Shown in pieces: positions 17,685 through 25,600 of a stretch of DNA of 64,000 bases. The stretch comes from Methylobacterium aerolatum. Lineage in GTDB: Bacteria > Pseudomonadota > Alphaproteobacteria > Rhizobiales > Beijerinckiaceae. Made by a program: the position numbers and the translations under genes. The number at the start of each line of letters is the position of its first letter. Position 1 is the stretch's first letter. Under the pieces are notes generated by a model. The model ran no database searches, was not told the origin of the DNA, and saw nothing but the letters and a program-made list of their open reading frames with translations. The stretch lies in assembly GCF_022179085.1 (NCBI RefSeq), contig NZ_BPQE01000025.1, positions 1-64,000 of the forward strand, written 5' to 3'.

Positions 17685-18919
17685 GGGTGGATCTGCACCG
17701 TGGGGATGGGCGTCACGAAGCGGCCGCCCCAATCGCGGATGCCGGCCATCTGCTCCATGATCTCGTCCTTGAGATTCCAGGGCATGATCAGCACGTAGTC
17801 GGGCCGACGCTCGAAGATCGCCTCCGGCGCGTGGATCGGGATCCGCACCCCCGGCAAGAGCTTGCCGATCTTGTGCGGGCTGCGATCGACCGTGAACGCG
17901 ATGAGTTCGGGGCCGACGCCGCAATAGTTGAGCAGGGTGTTGCCCTTGGCCGGGGCCCCGTAGCCGACGACCGACTTGCCCTCCCGGCGGGCGGTGACGA
18001 GGAAGTCGAGGAGGTCGCACTTGGTCTGGACGACCGCCTGCGCGAAGCGCCGGTAGGTCTCGAGGTCCGACAGGCCCGCCGCGCGCTCGCGCTCCAGCAT
18101 GGCGGCGACCCGGGGCGTGTCCGGCCGCGCGGCGTTGTCGGCGTGGGCGATGAACAGGCGCAGCGACCCGCCATGCGTCGTCAGCTCCTCCATGTCGTAC
18201 ACGCGCAGGCCGTGGGCCGCGAAGATGGTGCGGGCGATGGTGAAGGACAGGTAGCTGAAGTGCTCGTGGTAGATCGTGTCGAACTGGCGGTTCTCGATCT
18301 GGCTGAGCAGGTGCGGGAACTCCACGTTGGCGACCCCCTCCGGCTTGAGGAGGATGCGGAAGCCGGCGACGAAGTCGTTGATGTCGGGCACGTGGGCCAG
18401 CACGTTGTTGGCCGCCATCACGTCCGCCCGCACGCCGCGCGCTACGAGGCGGGTCGCCGTCTCCCGGCCGAAGAAGGCGACCTCGCTCGGCACGCCGCGC
18501 TCCTCCAGCGCGACCTTCGCCGTGTTGGCCGTGGGCTCGACCCCGAGGACCGGGACGCCCGCCTGCTTGAAGTACTGCAGCAGGTATCCGTCGTTCGAGG
18601 CGATCTCGACCACGAGGGAGTCCGGGCCGAGCTTCTCCCGCGCGATCGTGCCCTCGGCATAGGCTTTGGCGTGCCGCAACCAGGATTCGGAATAGGACGA
18701 GAAGTAGAGGTACTCGTCCGAGAACATGTTCTCGGCCTTCTCGACATCGATCAGCTGGACGAGGAAGCACTCCTCGCAGACATAGGCATGCAGCGGGTAG
18801 AAGGGCTCCATGGCCTGGGCGTTCGCCGCGGACACGAAGTCGTTCGAGATCGGCGACATGCCGAGATTCGCGAAGGTCACCCGCAGCGGCGCGCTGCAGA
18901 ACCGGCAACAGCCTGTCAT
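17681..18919 (-). CDS. TylC3-type sugar C-methyltransferase
   Basis: A 412-residue three-part enzyme. The N-terminal zinc-binding part has cysteine pairs (CCRFC, later CEEC). The SAM-binding core carries VVEIASNDGYLLQ near 125. The family-typical YHEHFSYLS contains the likely catalytic histidines. The C-terminal domain has GYGAPAKGNTLLNY. This architecture belongs to C-3 methyltransferases of 4-keto-6-deoxy sugars (TylC3, NovU type). It would methylate C3 of the CDP-4-keto-6-deoxyglucose produced by the gene upstream. Both ends overlap neighbours by four bases, so the operon is tightly coupled. Confidence 0.9.
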   Translation of the reverse strand: MTGCCRFCSAPLRVTFANLGMSPISNDFVSAANAQAMEPFYPLHAYVCEECFLVQLIDVEKAENMFSDEYLYFSSYSESWLRHAKAYAEGTIAREKLGPDSLVVEIASNDGYLLQYFKQAGVPVLGVEPTANTAKVALEERGVPSEVAFFGRETATRLVARGVRADVMAANNVLAHVPDINDFVAGFRILLKPEGVANVEFPHLLSQIENRQFDTIYHEHFSYLSFTIARTIFAAHGLRVYDMEELTTHGGSLRLFIAHADNAARPDTPRVAAMLERERAAGLSDLETYRRFAQAVVQTKCDLLDFLVTARREGKSVVGYGAPAKGNTLLNYCGVGPELIAFTVDRSPHKIGKLLPGVRIPIHAPEAIFERRPDYVLIMPWNLKDEIMEQMAGIRDWGGRFVTPIPTVQIHP

Positions 18920-20058
18920 GACGATGTCCTTCCGGCTCCTGCGCGCGCAGCCGCGGTCGGGGGGAGAGGGGCGGCCCCGGCCGCGTCCTGCGCAAGGGCC
19001 TCGTAGCGCGCGATCTGCTCGGTCGTGATCGCGAGGGCCGGGCGGCCATCCCTCACGACCTTGTACCACTCGACGGTCCAGGCCAGGGCGTCGTCGACCG
19101 CCAGGCGGGGCCGCCAGCCGAGGCGGACCCGTGCCTTGGTGGCATCGACCCGCAGCAGCATCGCCTCCTTGGCCCAGGCGGCGTCGTCCTGCCTCCAGGC
19201 GGCGCCCTCGCCCCAGAGATCGGTCACGCGGGAGACCACGCGCCCGACGGTCCAGGCATCCTCGTCGGAGGGCCCGAAATTCCAGCCCTCGGCGGCGTCC
19301 GCGCCGCGCCGGTAGAGCGCCTCGGCCAGGACGAGATAGCCCGAAATCGGCTCCAGCACGTGCTGCCAGGGGCGGGTGGCGAGGGGATTGCGGATCATCA
19401 CCGCCTCCCCGGCCTGGAAGGCGCGGGCGCAGTCCGGCAGGAGCCGGTCGCCGGACCAGTCGCCGCCGCCGATGACGTTCCCCGCCCGGCCGGAGGCGAG
19501 GAACGGCCCGTCCGGGTCCTTGAAGAAGGACCGGCGGTAGGAGGCCGTCACCAGCTCCGCGCAGCCCTTGCTGGCGCTGTAGGGATCGGAGCCGCCCATC
19601 GCCTCGGTCTCGCGGTAGGCCCAGAGCTGCTCGCGGTTCTCGTAGCACTTGTCGCTGGTGACGTTGACCACCGCGCGCACGGAGGGGGTCCGGCGCGCCG
19701 CGTCGAGGACCCGCACGAGGCCCATGACGTTCGTCTCGAAGGTGGTGGCCGGATCGTCGTAGGAGGGGTGGACCAGGGCCTGGGCGGCGAGGTGCAGCAC
19801 GATCTCCGGAGAGGCCACGCGGAAGGCCTCGGCCACGACGGCCGGGTCCCGGATGTCGCCGAGATGCTCGCCGCCGGGGCGGCCGAGGCCGTCCCAGAGG
19901 ACCGCGCCGTCCTCCGGCGGGAGGGCCAGCCCGTGGACCACGGCGCCGAGCCGCTGCAACCACAGGGCGCACCACGCCCCCTTGAAGCCGGTATGGCCGG
20001 TCAACAGGACACGCTTGCCGGCCCAGAAGCCGGGAGAGGGGGTCACCGGCGCCTCCAC
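18916..20058 (-). CDS. rfbG: CDP-glucose 4,6-dehydratase
   Basis: A 380-residue extended SDR enzyme converting CDP-glucose to CDP-4-keto-6-deoxyglucose. LLTGHTGFKGAW is the cofactor loop, VNVTSDKCYEN the Ser/Thr-Asp region, and YSASKGCAE the catalytic YxxxK. GNVIGGGDW and RPWQHVLEP are diagnostic for RfbG. The start ATG is 4 bases after the rfbF stop and the end overlaps the methyltransferase start. The last 30 residues are a disordered Ala/Pro tail. Confidence 0.92.
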   Translation of the reverse strand: MEAPVTPSPGFWAGKRVLLTGHTGFKGAWCALWLQRLGAVVHGLALPPEDGAVLWDGLGRPGGEHLGDIRDPAVVAEAFRVASPEIVLHLAAQALVHPSYDDPATTFETNVMGLVRVLDAARRTPSVRAVVNVTSDKCYENREQLWAYRETEAMGGSDPYSASKGCAELVTASYRRSFFKDPDGPFLASGRAGNVIGGGDWSGDRLLPDCARAFQAGEAVMIRNPLATRPWQHVLEPISGYLVLAEALYRRGADAAEGWNFGPSDEDAWTVGRVVSRVTDLWGEGAAWRQDDAAWAKEAMLLRVDATKARVRLGWRPRLAVDDALAWTVEWYKVVRDGRPALAITTEQIARYEALAQDAAGAAPLPPTAAARAGAGRTSS

Positions 20059-20062
20059 GGGA

Positions 20063-20830
20063 TCACCAGTGCTTCCACTTGGCCTGTTGCGTGGCCCAGA
20101 GATCCTCGAGGTAGCGCTTGTCCCGCAGGGTATCCATCGGCTGCCAGAAGCCCTCGTGGAAGAAGGCGGAGAGTTGCCCGTCCCGGGCGAGCCCTTCCAG
20201 CGGCTCCCGCTCCCAGGTGGTCTGGTCGTTGGCGATCCGGTCGATCACCTTGGGCGAGAGCACGAAGAAGCCGCCGTTGATCCAGCTGCCGTCGCCCTGC
20301 GGCTTCTCGATGAAGCCGTCGACGCGGGTGCCCTCGATGGCCAGCGCCCCGAACCGGCCGGGAGGCCGCACGGCCGTCACCGTGGCATCGCGCCCCTCGC
20401 GGCGGTGGAACGCGATCAGGGCGCCGATGTCGACATCCGACACGCCGTCGCCGTAGGTCATGCAGAAATCCCCGTCGCCGACCTGATCGCGCACCCGCTT
20501 GAGGCGGCCGCCGGTCATCGTCTCGGCGCCGGTATCGACGAGGGTGATGCGCCAATCCTCGGCCCGGGTCTGATGCACCTCGACCGAGTTCCTGCCGATG
20601 TCGATCGTCACATCGCTCAGGTGCAGATAGTAGTTCGCGAAGAATTCGGTGATCTGGTAGCCTTTGTAGCCGAGGCAGACTACGAAGTCGTTGATGCCGA
20701 ACGACGAATAGATCTTCATGATGTGCCAGAGGATCGGCCGTCCGCCGATCTCGACCATCGGCTTGGGCCGGGACTCGGTTTCTTCGGAAAGGCGCGTGCC
20801 GAGACCGCCGGCGAGGATGACTGCTTTCAT
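20063..20830 (-). CDS. rfbF: Glucose-1-phosphate cytidylyltransferase
   Basis: A 255-residue nucleotidyltransferase that makes CDP-glucose from CTP and glucose-1-phosphate. [13 protein letters not shown] is the nucleotide-binding loop, [19 protein letters not shown] follows, and [14 protein letters not shown] carries the metal aspartate. It is the first gene of the leftward sugar operon. No rfbH (3-dehydrase) is present in the window, so the pathway should not yield a 3,6-dideoxyhexose. Confidence 0.93.
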   Translation of the reverse strand: MKAVILAGGLGTRLSEETESRPKPMVEIGGRPILWHIMKIYSSFGINDFVVCLGYKGYQITEFFANYYLHLSDVTIDIGRNSVEVHQTRAEDWRITLVDTGAETMTGGRLKRVRDQVGDGDFCMTYGDGVSDVDIGALIAFHRREGRDATVTAVRPPGRFGALAIEGTRVDGFIEKPQGDGSWINGGFFVLSPKVIDRIANDQTTWEREPLEGLARDGQLSAFFHEGFWQPMDTLRDKRYLEDLWATQQAKWKHW

Positions 20831-21233
20831 GGTGTTGTACGACGCATGCCTTCTGTCTGCGCTGGAGAAGCAGCCGTCTCCTCAAGCGACGCAACCGGTC
20901 CGGATGTGAAGAAACGCTCGCCGGACGGCGCGACGCTCTCGCATCGCCCCCTCAGAGGGGACCGGCCGGCGCATCGCCCCGGACCCTGCGCCTCACGCAA
21001 TCGGCCGCGAATCGCCCGGCACCTCACAGGATCACCCGGCGGGACTCGTAGCCACCATCCCCAGGGAGCGCAAGACCGGCCGCCCCTCGCACCCCGCCCG
21101 CCGGAGCGACCCCGGCGCAAGCGAGGCGCGCCTGCGCCCCGACCACGGCCGTGCCGGAACCGGCACGCGCGGATGCGACGGGCGAGACTGTCCCTGCCGG
21201 CAGGTGAAGGTCGAAGACGTGAGGTGGTGTTAG
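20831..21233. other. Upstream region of the rfbF operon, next to the element
   Basis: About 400 GC-rich bases with no supported gene. It should hold the leftward promoter of the sugar operon, but I see no strong box. Before the element integrated, this DNA would have lain directly downstream of the tRNA-Thr gene. Confidence 0.4.
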
Positions 21234-21281
21234 GCTGGTGCTGCGAGAGAGGATTGAACTCTCGACCTCTTCATTACCAAT
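21234..21281 (-). repeat. attL: duplicated 3' end of tRNA-Thr
   Basis: The 48 bases are identical to the right-hand copy inside the intact tRNA gene. They cover the CCA end, acceptor arm, T-arm and half of the anticodon stem, then diverge (tattg here, tgaag on the right). This copy lacks the 5' half and is not a functional tRNA. Confidence 0.93.
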
Positions 21282-21390
21282 ATTGTCGCACCTTTGACGG
21301 GGAGTGACGGGGGTGCAGCTACTGCTCTGAACCTACTTGAGAATTGCCAGATACCTCTTCAGTGACGGGGCAAGGGATGACGGTGGATTT

Positions 21391-21408
21391 GCAACCCACT
21401 GCAACCCC
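21391..21408 (+). promoter_or_regulatory. Left integrase arm-type site candidate
   Basis: Paired GCAACCC motifs (GCAACCCACTGCAACCCC) stand 110 bases inside attL and 27 bases before the integrase start. Near-identical pairs occur inside attR. Symmetric placement near both cores is typical of integrase arm sites. Confidence 0.45.
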
Positions 21409-21434
21409 ATTCACCCCCAGCACCGGAAGAAATT

Positions 21435-22661
21435 ATGCCCCGCCGCGCCGAAGCCGAGAACGTCGTCCGTCTCACGCAAGGGATGCTCGCCACCCTAACC
21501 CCAAAAGCCGGGAAGGCTGAGCGCATCATCTGGGATGAGGAAGTGCGGGGCTTCGGCATCCGCTTGCGCGCCAGCGGGGCGCGGACGTGGGTGATCCGAC
21601 CACCCAGGAAGGGTAAGGGCTCGAACCTCCACACCCTAGCACCGGCCGCCCCGTCGGCTGGCGCAATCGATCTTCGCAGCGCACGGCAGAAGGCGAACGA
21701 GACCCTTTCGGAACTCGCGCTCGGTGGCGACCCATTCAAGAAGAAGCGCGAGGCGACTGCGCAAGCTGCCGTGACGCTCGGCAGCCTCGTTGAGACCTAC
21801 CTGGCCAACAAGCTGGCGAAGGGACGACGCCCCTCCACCGTGTACGGGGTGAAGAACCACCTCAACCTGCACTGGGCGCCGCTGCATGAACGGCCGCTCT
21901 CCGAGATCACCAGGGCCGAAATCGCGGCTCAGCACCGCAAGATCGCAAACGAGTGCGGCCCACACGCGGCGGACCGGGCACGCTCGATCCTCTCCACCTT
22001 CTTCGTGTGGGCGATAGGGGAGGGGTTGGTAGAGGGTGACATCAATCCCGTTCAGCACACCAACACCGCGACTGTGCCGACCCGGCGAGACCGGGTGCTG
22101 CGAGACGCGGAACTTGCGGCAATCTGGCACGGGTGCCGGGACGACGATTTCGGGCGCATCGTCCGTCTGCTCATCCTGACCGGCCAACGCCGCAGCGAGG
22201 TAGCCGCCATGCGTTGGTCGGAGATCGACATCCAGGCTGCACTTTGGACGATCCCCGCCGTGCGCATGAAGAACAGGCGCGCGCATGAGGTACCGCTCTC
22301 CGGTGCAGCGCTCGACATCCTCGCGACGATCCAGAAGCGCGATGGGCGCGACCTCGTGTTCGGGGAAGGGAAGGGGCCGTTCGCGGGGTTCAGCAACTCC
22401 AAGATCGCCCTGAACAAGCGCATCGACGGCGCAGCGGGTGAATGGGGGCTCCACGACCTACGACGGACCGTCTCGACCGGGATGAACGCCCTCGGCATCA
22501 TGCCCATCGTGGTCGAGGCCGTCCTGAGCCACGTCTCAGGCGCTCGCAGCGGGGTAGCAGGCACCTACAACCGCCACGCCTACAGCATGGAGAAGCGCGA
22601 CGCGCTCGACCGATGGGCGGATCGGATTACCAGGTCGGTGGCCCAAACTGCGGCAGGCTGA
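21435..22661 (+). CDS. int: Tyrosine site-specific integrase (P4-like)
   Basis: A 408-residue integrase that should recombine the 48-bp att site in tRNA-Thr. The N-terminal DUF4102-like arm-binding domain (about 12-105) contains IIWDEEVRGFGIRLRASG. A SAM-like core-binding domain follows (about 120-210). The catalytic domain carries R252 (TGQRRSE), H340 and R343 (LHDLRRT), H366 (LSHVSG) and the nucleophile Y378 (TYNRHAY). All key residues are present, so the enzyme looks active. Its start lies about 150 bases inside attL, and the AlpA-like gene 190 bases downstream is a natural directionality factor. Confidence 0.95.
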   Translation: MPRRAEAENVVRLTQGMLATLTPKAGKAERIIWDEEVRGFGIRLRASGARTWVIRPPRKGKGSNLHTLAPAAPSAGAIDLRSARQKANETLSELALGGDPFKKKREATAQAAVTLGSLVETYLANKLAKGRRPSTVYGVKNHLNLHWAPLHERPLSEITRAEIAAQHRKIANECGPHAADRARSILSTFFVWAIGEGLVEGDINPVQHTNTATVPTRRDRVLRDAELAAIWHGCRDDDFGRIVRLLILTGQRRSEVAAMRWSEIDIQAALWTIPAVRMKNRRAHEVPLSGAALDILATIQKRDGRDLVFGEGKGPFAGFSNSKIALNKRIDGAAGEWGLHDLRRTVSTGMNALGIMPIVVEAVLSHVSGARSGVAGTYNRHAYSMEKRDALDRWADRITRSVAQTAAG

Positions 22662-22732
22662 CGCACCGCGTGAATGAAGGGCTTTCAAGGTCAAAAATTT
22701 GGCCATTGAAATAGTTCGCAAATTTTCTTCGT

Positions 22733-22750
22733 TCGTAGACGTGTCTACGA
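22733..22750. promoter_or_regulatory. Element operator, copy 1
   Basis: TCGTAGACGTGTCTACGA has 8-base arms around a GT centre. It sits in an AT-rich stretch 98 bases before the AlpA-like start. The core GTAGACGTGTCTAC recurs exactly at 32554 and, inverted with one change, at 25505. Confidence 0.7.
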
Positions 22751-22847
22751 GATGCAAATGCTCTCACTTTCAACGGGGAATTCTGCCCACTTGCATTGTC
22801 GTCACCCGCACGCAAGTAACGCATCCCACCGTCTCTTATGAGGATCG

Positions 22848-23096
22848 ATGAGCACTCTTGGATCTCTTCCGCCTGATATCGCCCGCCGCCGCGTTCTAGG
22901 CACGAAAGACGCGGCGGAATTTCTCGGTCTGCCACTCAGGACGCTCCGCTGGATGAGGCAGCGCGGCGCCCTCCCAGATGCCGTGAAGCTCTCGGAGCGC
23001 AAGATCGGCTTCCGGGTCGGAGATCTCTCCGACTTCCTCGACTGCCGCGAGGCGGGACGCGAGTGGAAGGACTGCCGAGGGGCGTCACGCACCTAG
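22848..23096 (+). CDS. AlpA/excisionase-like HTH protein
   Basis: An 82-residue protein with a MerR-type winged helix: LGTKDAAEFLGLPLRTLRWMRQRGALPDAVKLSERKIGFRVGDLSDFL. This arrangement is typical of AlpA regulators and phage excisionases, which turn on or steer integrase. The position after the integrase supports a role in excision or early control. The 20-residue tail is basic. A dyad operator lies 98 bases upstream. Confidence 0.8.
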   Translation: MSTLGSLPPDIARRRVLGTKDAAEFLGLPLRTLRWMRQRGALPDAVKLSERKIGFRVGDLSDFLDCREAGREWKDCRGASRT

Positions 23097-23167
23097 CCGG
23101 TCCCATCGCAGGCGGACCGTCGCCGCCTGCGCTCTTTGAAATCGTCCACCAAACTTGTCGGAGCACC

Positions 23168-23410
23168 ATGCGCGCCCTGCCCCTCGCCCTTGTGGCCATC
23201 GCCCTCGCAGGTCCCGCTATGGCGCAGACAGCCTATGAGAGCCCGCGCGAGGCGAACGCCCTCCGGGACATCGCCAGGGCACAGGAACGGCAGGCCGATG
23301 AGCTTCGGCACCTCCGGCAGGTTGAACAGGATCGGGCGCGCCAAGAGGACCGAGACCGCCGGAACGCGGCCACGATGAGCCGGTCCAGCCGCCGGTTCGA
23401 CCGGCGCTAG
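23168..23410 (+). CDS. Small exported Arg/Glu-rich protein, 80 aa
   Basis: The first 20 residues are a clear signal peptide (MRALPLALVAIALAGPAMAQ, cleavage after AMA). The mature 60 residues are one strongly charged helix (REANALRDIARAQERQADELRHLRQVEQDRARQEDRDRR), probably a coiled coil in the periplasm. No family is recognised. It follows the AlpA-like gene on the same strand and may share its transcript. Confidence 0.6.
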   Translation: MRALPLALVAIALAGPAMAQTAYESPREANALRDIARAQERQADELRHLRQVEQDRARQEDRDRRNAATMSRSSRRFDRR

Positions 23411-23446
23411 ATCCCGGTCCTCAGATTGCTTCGCCGCCCCAGGCGA

Positions 23447-23692
23447 CTACGCGAGGCGCCACCTCCCCTGCGGGGCGCTCTTCGTCACCTTGATGGTCTT
23501 CGACCCCGCGAAAGCCCCACCCAGCATGGAGCCGAACTGGTCCCCCAGGGCGCTGGCGACGGCATCTTTGAAGGTGTCGGACTGACCACACGTAGGACAT
23601 TCAACGGACTGCGGCTCAGTGCCCACCATCCTAACCTCGGCAATTGCACCATCAGCGACGCAATAGAGGTGCTTGGTATTGTCGTCTTGCAT
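23447..23692 (-). CDS. Small zinc-ribbon-like protein, 81 aa
   Basis: A short protein read leftward. It carries one CPTCGQSD knuckle in the middle and a single C near HLYCVADG upstream, so a four-ligand zinc site is possible if the upstream Cys/His pair contributes. A Gly-rich segment follows (GDQFGSMLGGAFAGSK). I start at MQDDNTKH because the longer frame's N-terminus is not domain-like. The function is unknown. It is convergent with the exported protein gene. Confidence 0.5.
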   Translation of the reverse strand: MQDDNTKHLYCVADGAIAEVRMVGTEPQSVECPTCGQSDTFKDAVASALGDQFGSMLGGAFAGSKTIKVTKSAPQGRWRLA

Positions 23693-23945
23693 GTCGAAAC
23701 CATCCTGGTTTTCAGCAGCGACTTTGCTGCATGAGCTTCCAGCATGGTTAATAACTTTCGGAAAATGCAAGTCGCGGAGCCGCACGCGCACAGGTAATCC
23801 ACCGCTGTGGATATTCTGATTTCGACCCTTGTCGCCTCAGATCGACGGGATTTTATCCCCTTCCGCAAGCCTATGAACGTGTGCTCTACGTGGTGGAACG
23901 CTGGATCTCGACGGACAAGCTTGACCGTTCTCTAGGTTGTGCTTC
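23693..23945. other. AT-richer intergenic stretch in the element
   Basis: Roughly 250 bases between two leftward genes, with lower GC than the chromosome. It should contain the promoter of the zinc-ribbon gene. No other gene is supported. Confidence 0.35.
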
Positions 23946-24629
23946 TCAGGCCCGCTCCTCGACTCGCTGGACCTGAACCGGGGACCACTTGCCACCGCGT
24001 GCGGTCGGGACGCCCCGCGCGTTCAGGGCGTCGGCCACGGCCTGCAACGTGGTCGCCCCACCGGCCCGGATCTCGGCCAGGATCGGCGCGAGATCGGCGG
24101 CTCGCCCGTTGGCCTTGGCCTGCCGGACCGCGACGCCCTTGGCCTTGGCCTCGGTGGTGAGCATCCCACCCCGGTTGCCCCCGAGCTTCACGCCGCGCGC
24201 CTTGGCGGCGGCAAGGGCCTTCTTCGTCCGCTCCGCGATCATGCCAGCCTCAAGCTCGGCAACCGACAGCATCTGCCGGAGCATGAACTTGCCGACCGGG
24301 CCATCCGTGTTCGGCAGGTCGCAGAACTCGACCTCCACATCAGCGGCGACCAGCGTCCCCATGAAATCCGGGTCGCGCGTGAGGCGGGAGACGTTGGCCA
24401 CGATGAGCTTGGCACCCATGACCCGGCAGAACGCCAGGGCCTTGGCCAGTTCCGGGCGCGTCCGCTTGGCGGTGCCGGTCTCCGTCTCCTTGAAGTGCCC
24501 CACGATAGACCAGTCCCCGCCGTTCAGCCGGTCGCGGACGGTTTGCTCCTGAGCTTCGAGACCAAGGCCGGAGCGGCCCTGCTTGCTAGTCGAGACGCGG
24601 TAGTAGGCGACAAATTTGCCCTGAGCCAT
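23946..24629 (-). CDS. Serine recombinase (resolvase/invertase type)
   Basis: A 227-residue serine recombinase. The catalytic domain (1-150) has YYRVSTSKQ with R11 and nucleophile S13, LIVANVSRLTRD, and the family E-helix segment SVAELEAGMIAERTKKALAAAKARG. The C-terminal 60 residues form a short helix-turn-helix (TTLQAVADALNARGVPTARGGKWSP). Size and motifs fit resolvases or invertases rather than large integrases. In an element that already has a tyrosine integrase, it may resolve multimers of a replicating form or invert DNA; no inverted target pair was found. Confidence 0.88.
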   Translation of the reverse strand: MAQGKFVAYYRVSTSKQGRSGLGLEAQEQTVRDRLNGGDWSIVGHFKETETGTAKRTRPELAKALAFCRVMGAKLIVANVSRLTRDPDFMGTLVAADVEVEFCDLPNTDGPVGKFMLRQMLSVAELEAGMIAERTKKALAAAKARGVKLGGNRGGMLTTEAKAKGVAVRQAKANGRAADLAPILAEIRAGGATTLQAVADALNARGVPTARGGKWSPVQVQRVEERA

Positions 24630-24643
24630 GACCGTCTCGCCCC

Positions 24644-24653
24644 GTTACGTAAC
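24644..24653. promoter_or_regulatory. GTTACGTAAC palindrome before the recombinase gene
   Basis: A perfect 10-base palindrome 15 bases upstream of the leftward recombinase start, in a stretch with further TGACTACGTTC repeats. It could be an operator or a recombinase-binding half-site pair. Confidence 0.35.
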
Positions 24654-24761
24654 TGACTACGTTCGATGACTGTTTTGTAAAACGGCACGACTCCCCGGCG
24701 CAAGCCCGAAAATGGCCCCCGCGCGAGAAAATCCGCGACCGGCCCAACGAGAAGAAAAGAC

Positions 24762-25034
24762 ATGCGCACAATCGAAATGTGGGGCCCGTGGGCCGCTGGC
24801 CTCGACCCCTGCGAACGGCTCGCACGAACGCGGGCCTTGCGGGCGGTCGCCAGGATCATGGCCGGACGCCGCGCCGCCGACCTATGCGCGGCGCTCGCCC
24901 GTGCCGAGACCGACGCCTCGGGGCTTGAGGAGGCCCATGGCGCTCTGAACCGGCTCGGCAGTCTGGATATGAGGAGGATCGTCGGGAGCTATGGCGGGCT
25001 GACCTCGGCGCACCCGTCGAGGCGCGTCGCATGA
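24762..25034 (+). CDS. Hypothetical element protein, 90 aa
   Basis: A 90-residue, mainly helical, Ala/Arg-rich soluble protein that I do not recognise. A purine-rich site (gaagaaaag) lies before the ATG. Its stop codon overlaps the start of the next frame (ATGA at 25031-25034), which supports both being translated. Confidence 0.5.
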   Translation: MRTIEMWGPWAAGLDPCERLARTRALRAVARIMAGRRAADLCAALARAETDASGLEEAHGALNRLGSLDMRRIVGSYGGLTSAHPSRRVA

Positions 25035-25171
25035 GCCACATCATCCTCGACCGGGTGATGATCGTCGTCGTCGCGGTCCTTGTCGGCCTCCTCGCGGGGC
25101 GGGGAGGGGAGGCGTCGCCCGTCGCCCCCTACTCGGCGCCATCCTCGGCCGGAGCTTTCGCCCCCCGGTGA
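25031..25171 (+). CDS. Small membrane protein, 46 aa
   Basis: A 46-residue frame coupled by ATGA to the gene before it. Residues 8-23 (RVMIVVVAVLVGLLAG) form one membrane segment, followed by a Pro/Ser/Ala tail that would be periplasmic. Its last 43 bases overlap the end of a convergent frame. Size and topology would fit a spanin or holin accessory, but nothing identifies it. Confidence 0.45.
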   Translation: MSHIILDRVMIVVVAVLVGLLAGRGGEASPVAPYSAPSSAGAFAPR

Positions 25172-25347
25172 TGCAGCCTGTCGATCACGTTCGACAGCGC
25201 CTCGACCAACGCCTCCTCATCCGCCGCCGCCGCCTCCTCGGCCAGCGACGAGAGAACCACCCGCGTGGCCCACGCCTCCTCAAGGGCGAGGCGCAGACGT
25301 TCGGCCCGGCCCGGTCCAAGCTCGGCCAACTTCTCCTCGGCTCTCAT
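25129..25347 (-). CDS. Small acidic helical protein, 72 aa
   Basis: A 72-residue acidic frame (MRAEEKLAELGPGRAERLRLALEEAW...) predicted as two amphipathic helices. It ends inside the convergent 46-residue gene. The internal ATG is chosen; a start 22 codons upstream is possible. No family is recognised, and either this or its convergent partner may be non-coding. Confidence 0.35.
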   Translation of the reverse strand: MRAEEKLAELGPGRAERLRLALEEAWATRVVLSSLAEEAAAADEEALVEALSNVIDRLHHRGAKAPAEDGAE

Positions 25348-25467
25348 GAGCCAGCCCCCTTCGTCACCAGCGACCACGACAGCCCCCAAGATTTCGACCC
25401 CGCGAGAGAGCACGCCCCTCGCACCTGTGCAAGTCGAAACTTATCAGTGAAAAGTACACATTCAGAA

Positions 25468-25489
25468 GGTGCGATTTTTTTATTGCACC
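25468..25489. terminator. Stem-loop upstream of the tape-measure gene
   Basis: GGTGCGAT (25468-25475) pairs with ATTGCACC (25482-25489) around a six-T loop. It sits just before operator copy 2, within the AT-rich leader of the tape-measure gene. It may be a terminator for upstream transcription or a regulatory leader structure. Confidence 0.35.
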
Positions 25490-25504
25490 CCACCCCTGGT
25501 CTGG

Positions 25505-25518
25505 GGAGACACGTCTAC
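25505..25518. promoter_or_regulatory. Element operator, copy 2
   Basis: GGAGACACGTCTAC matches the inverse of the shared 14-base dyad at 13 of 14 positions. It is 83 bases before the tape-measure start codon. Confidence 0.55.
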
Positions 25519-25600
25519 AAAGCTCACCCCTAAAAGACCCCTTTTTTCGTCCCCACCCCATCCAAAGCAATCCGGCGACTACAAGCCGGAGGGAACAACA

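Noticed and set aside
25469-25600. Upstream extension of the tape-measure protein
   Set aside because: These 44 codons cover the stem-loop and operator; a GGAGG site precedes the ATG at 25601.
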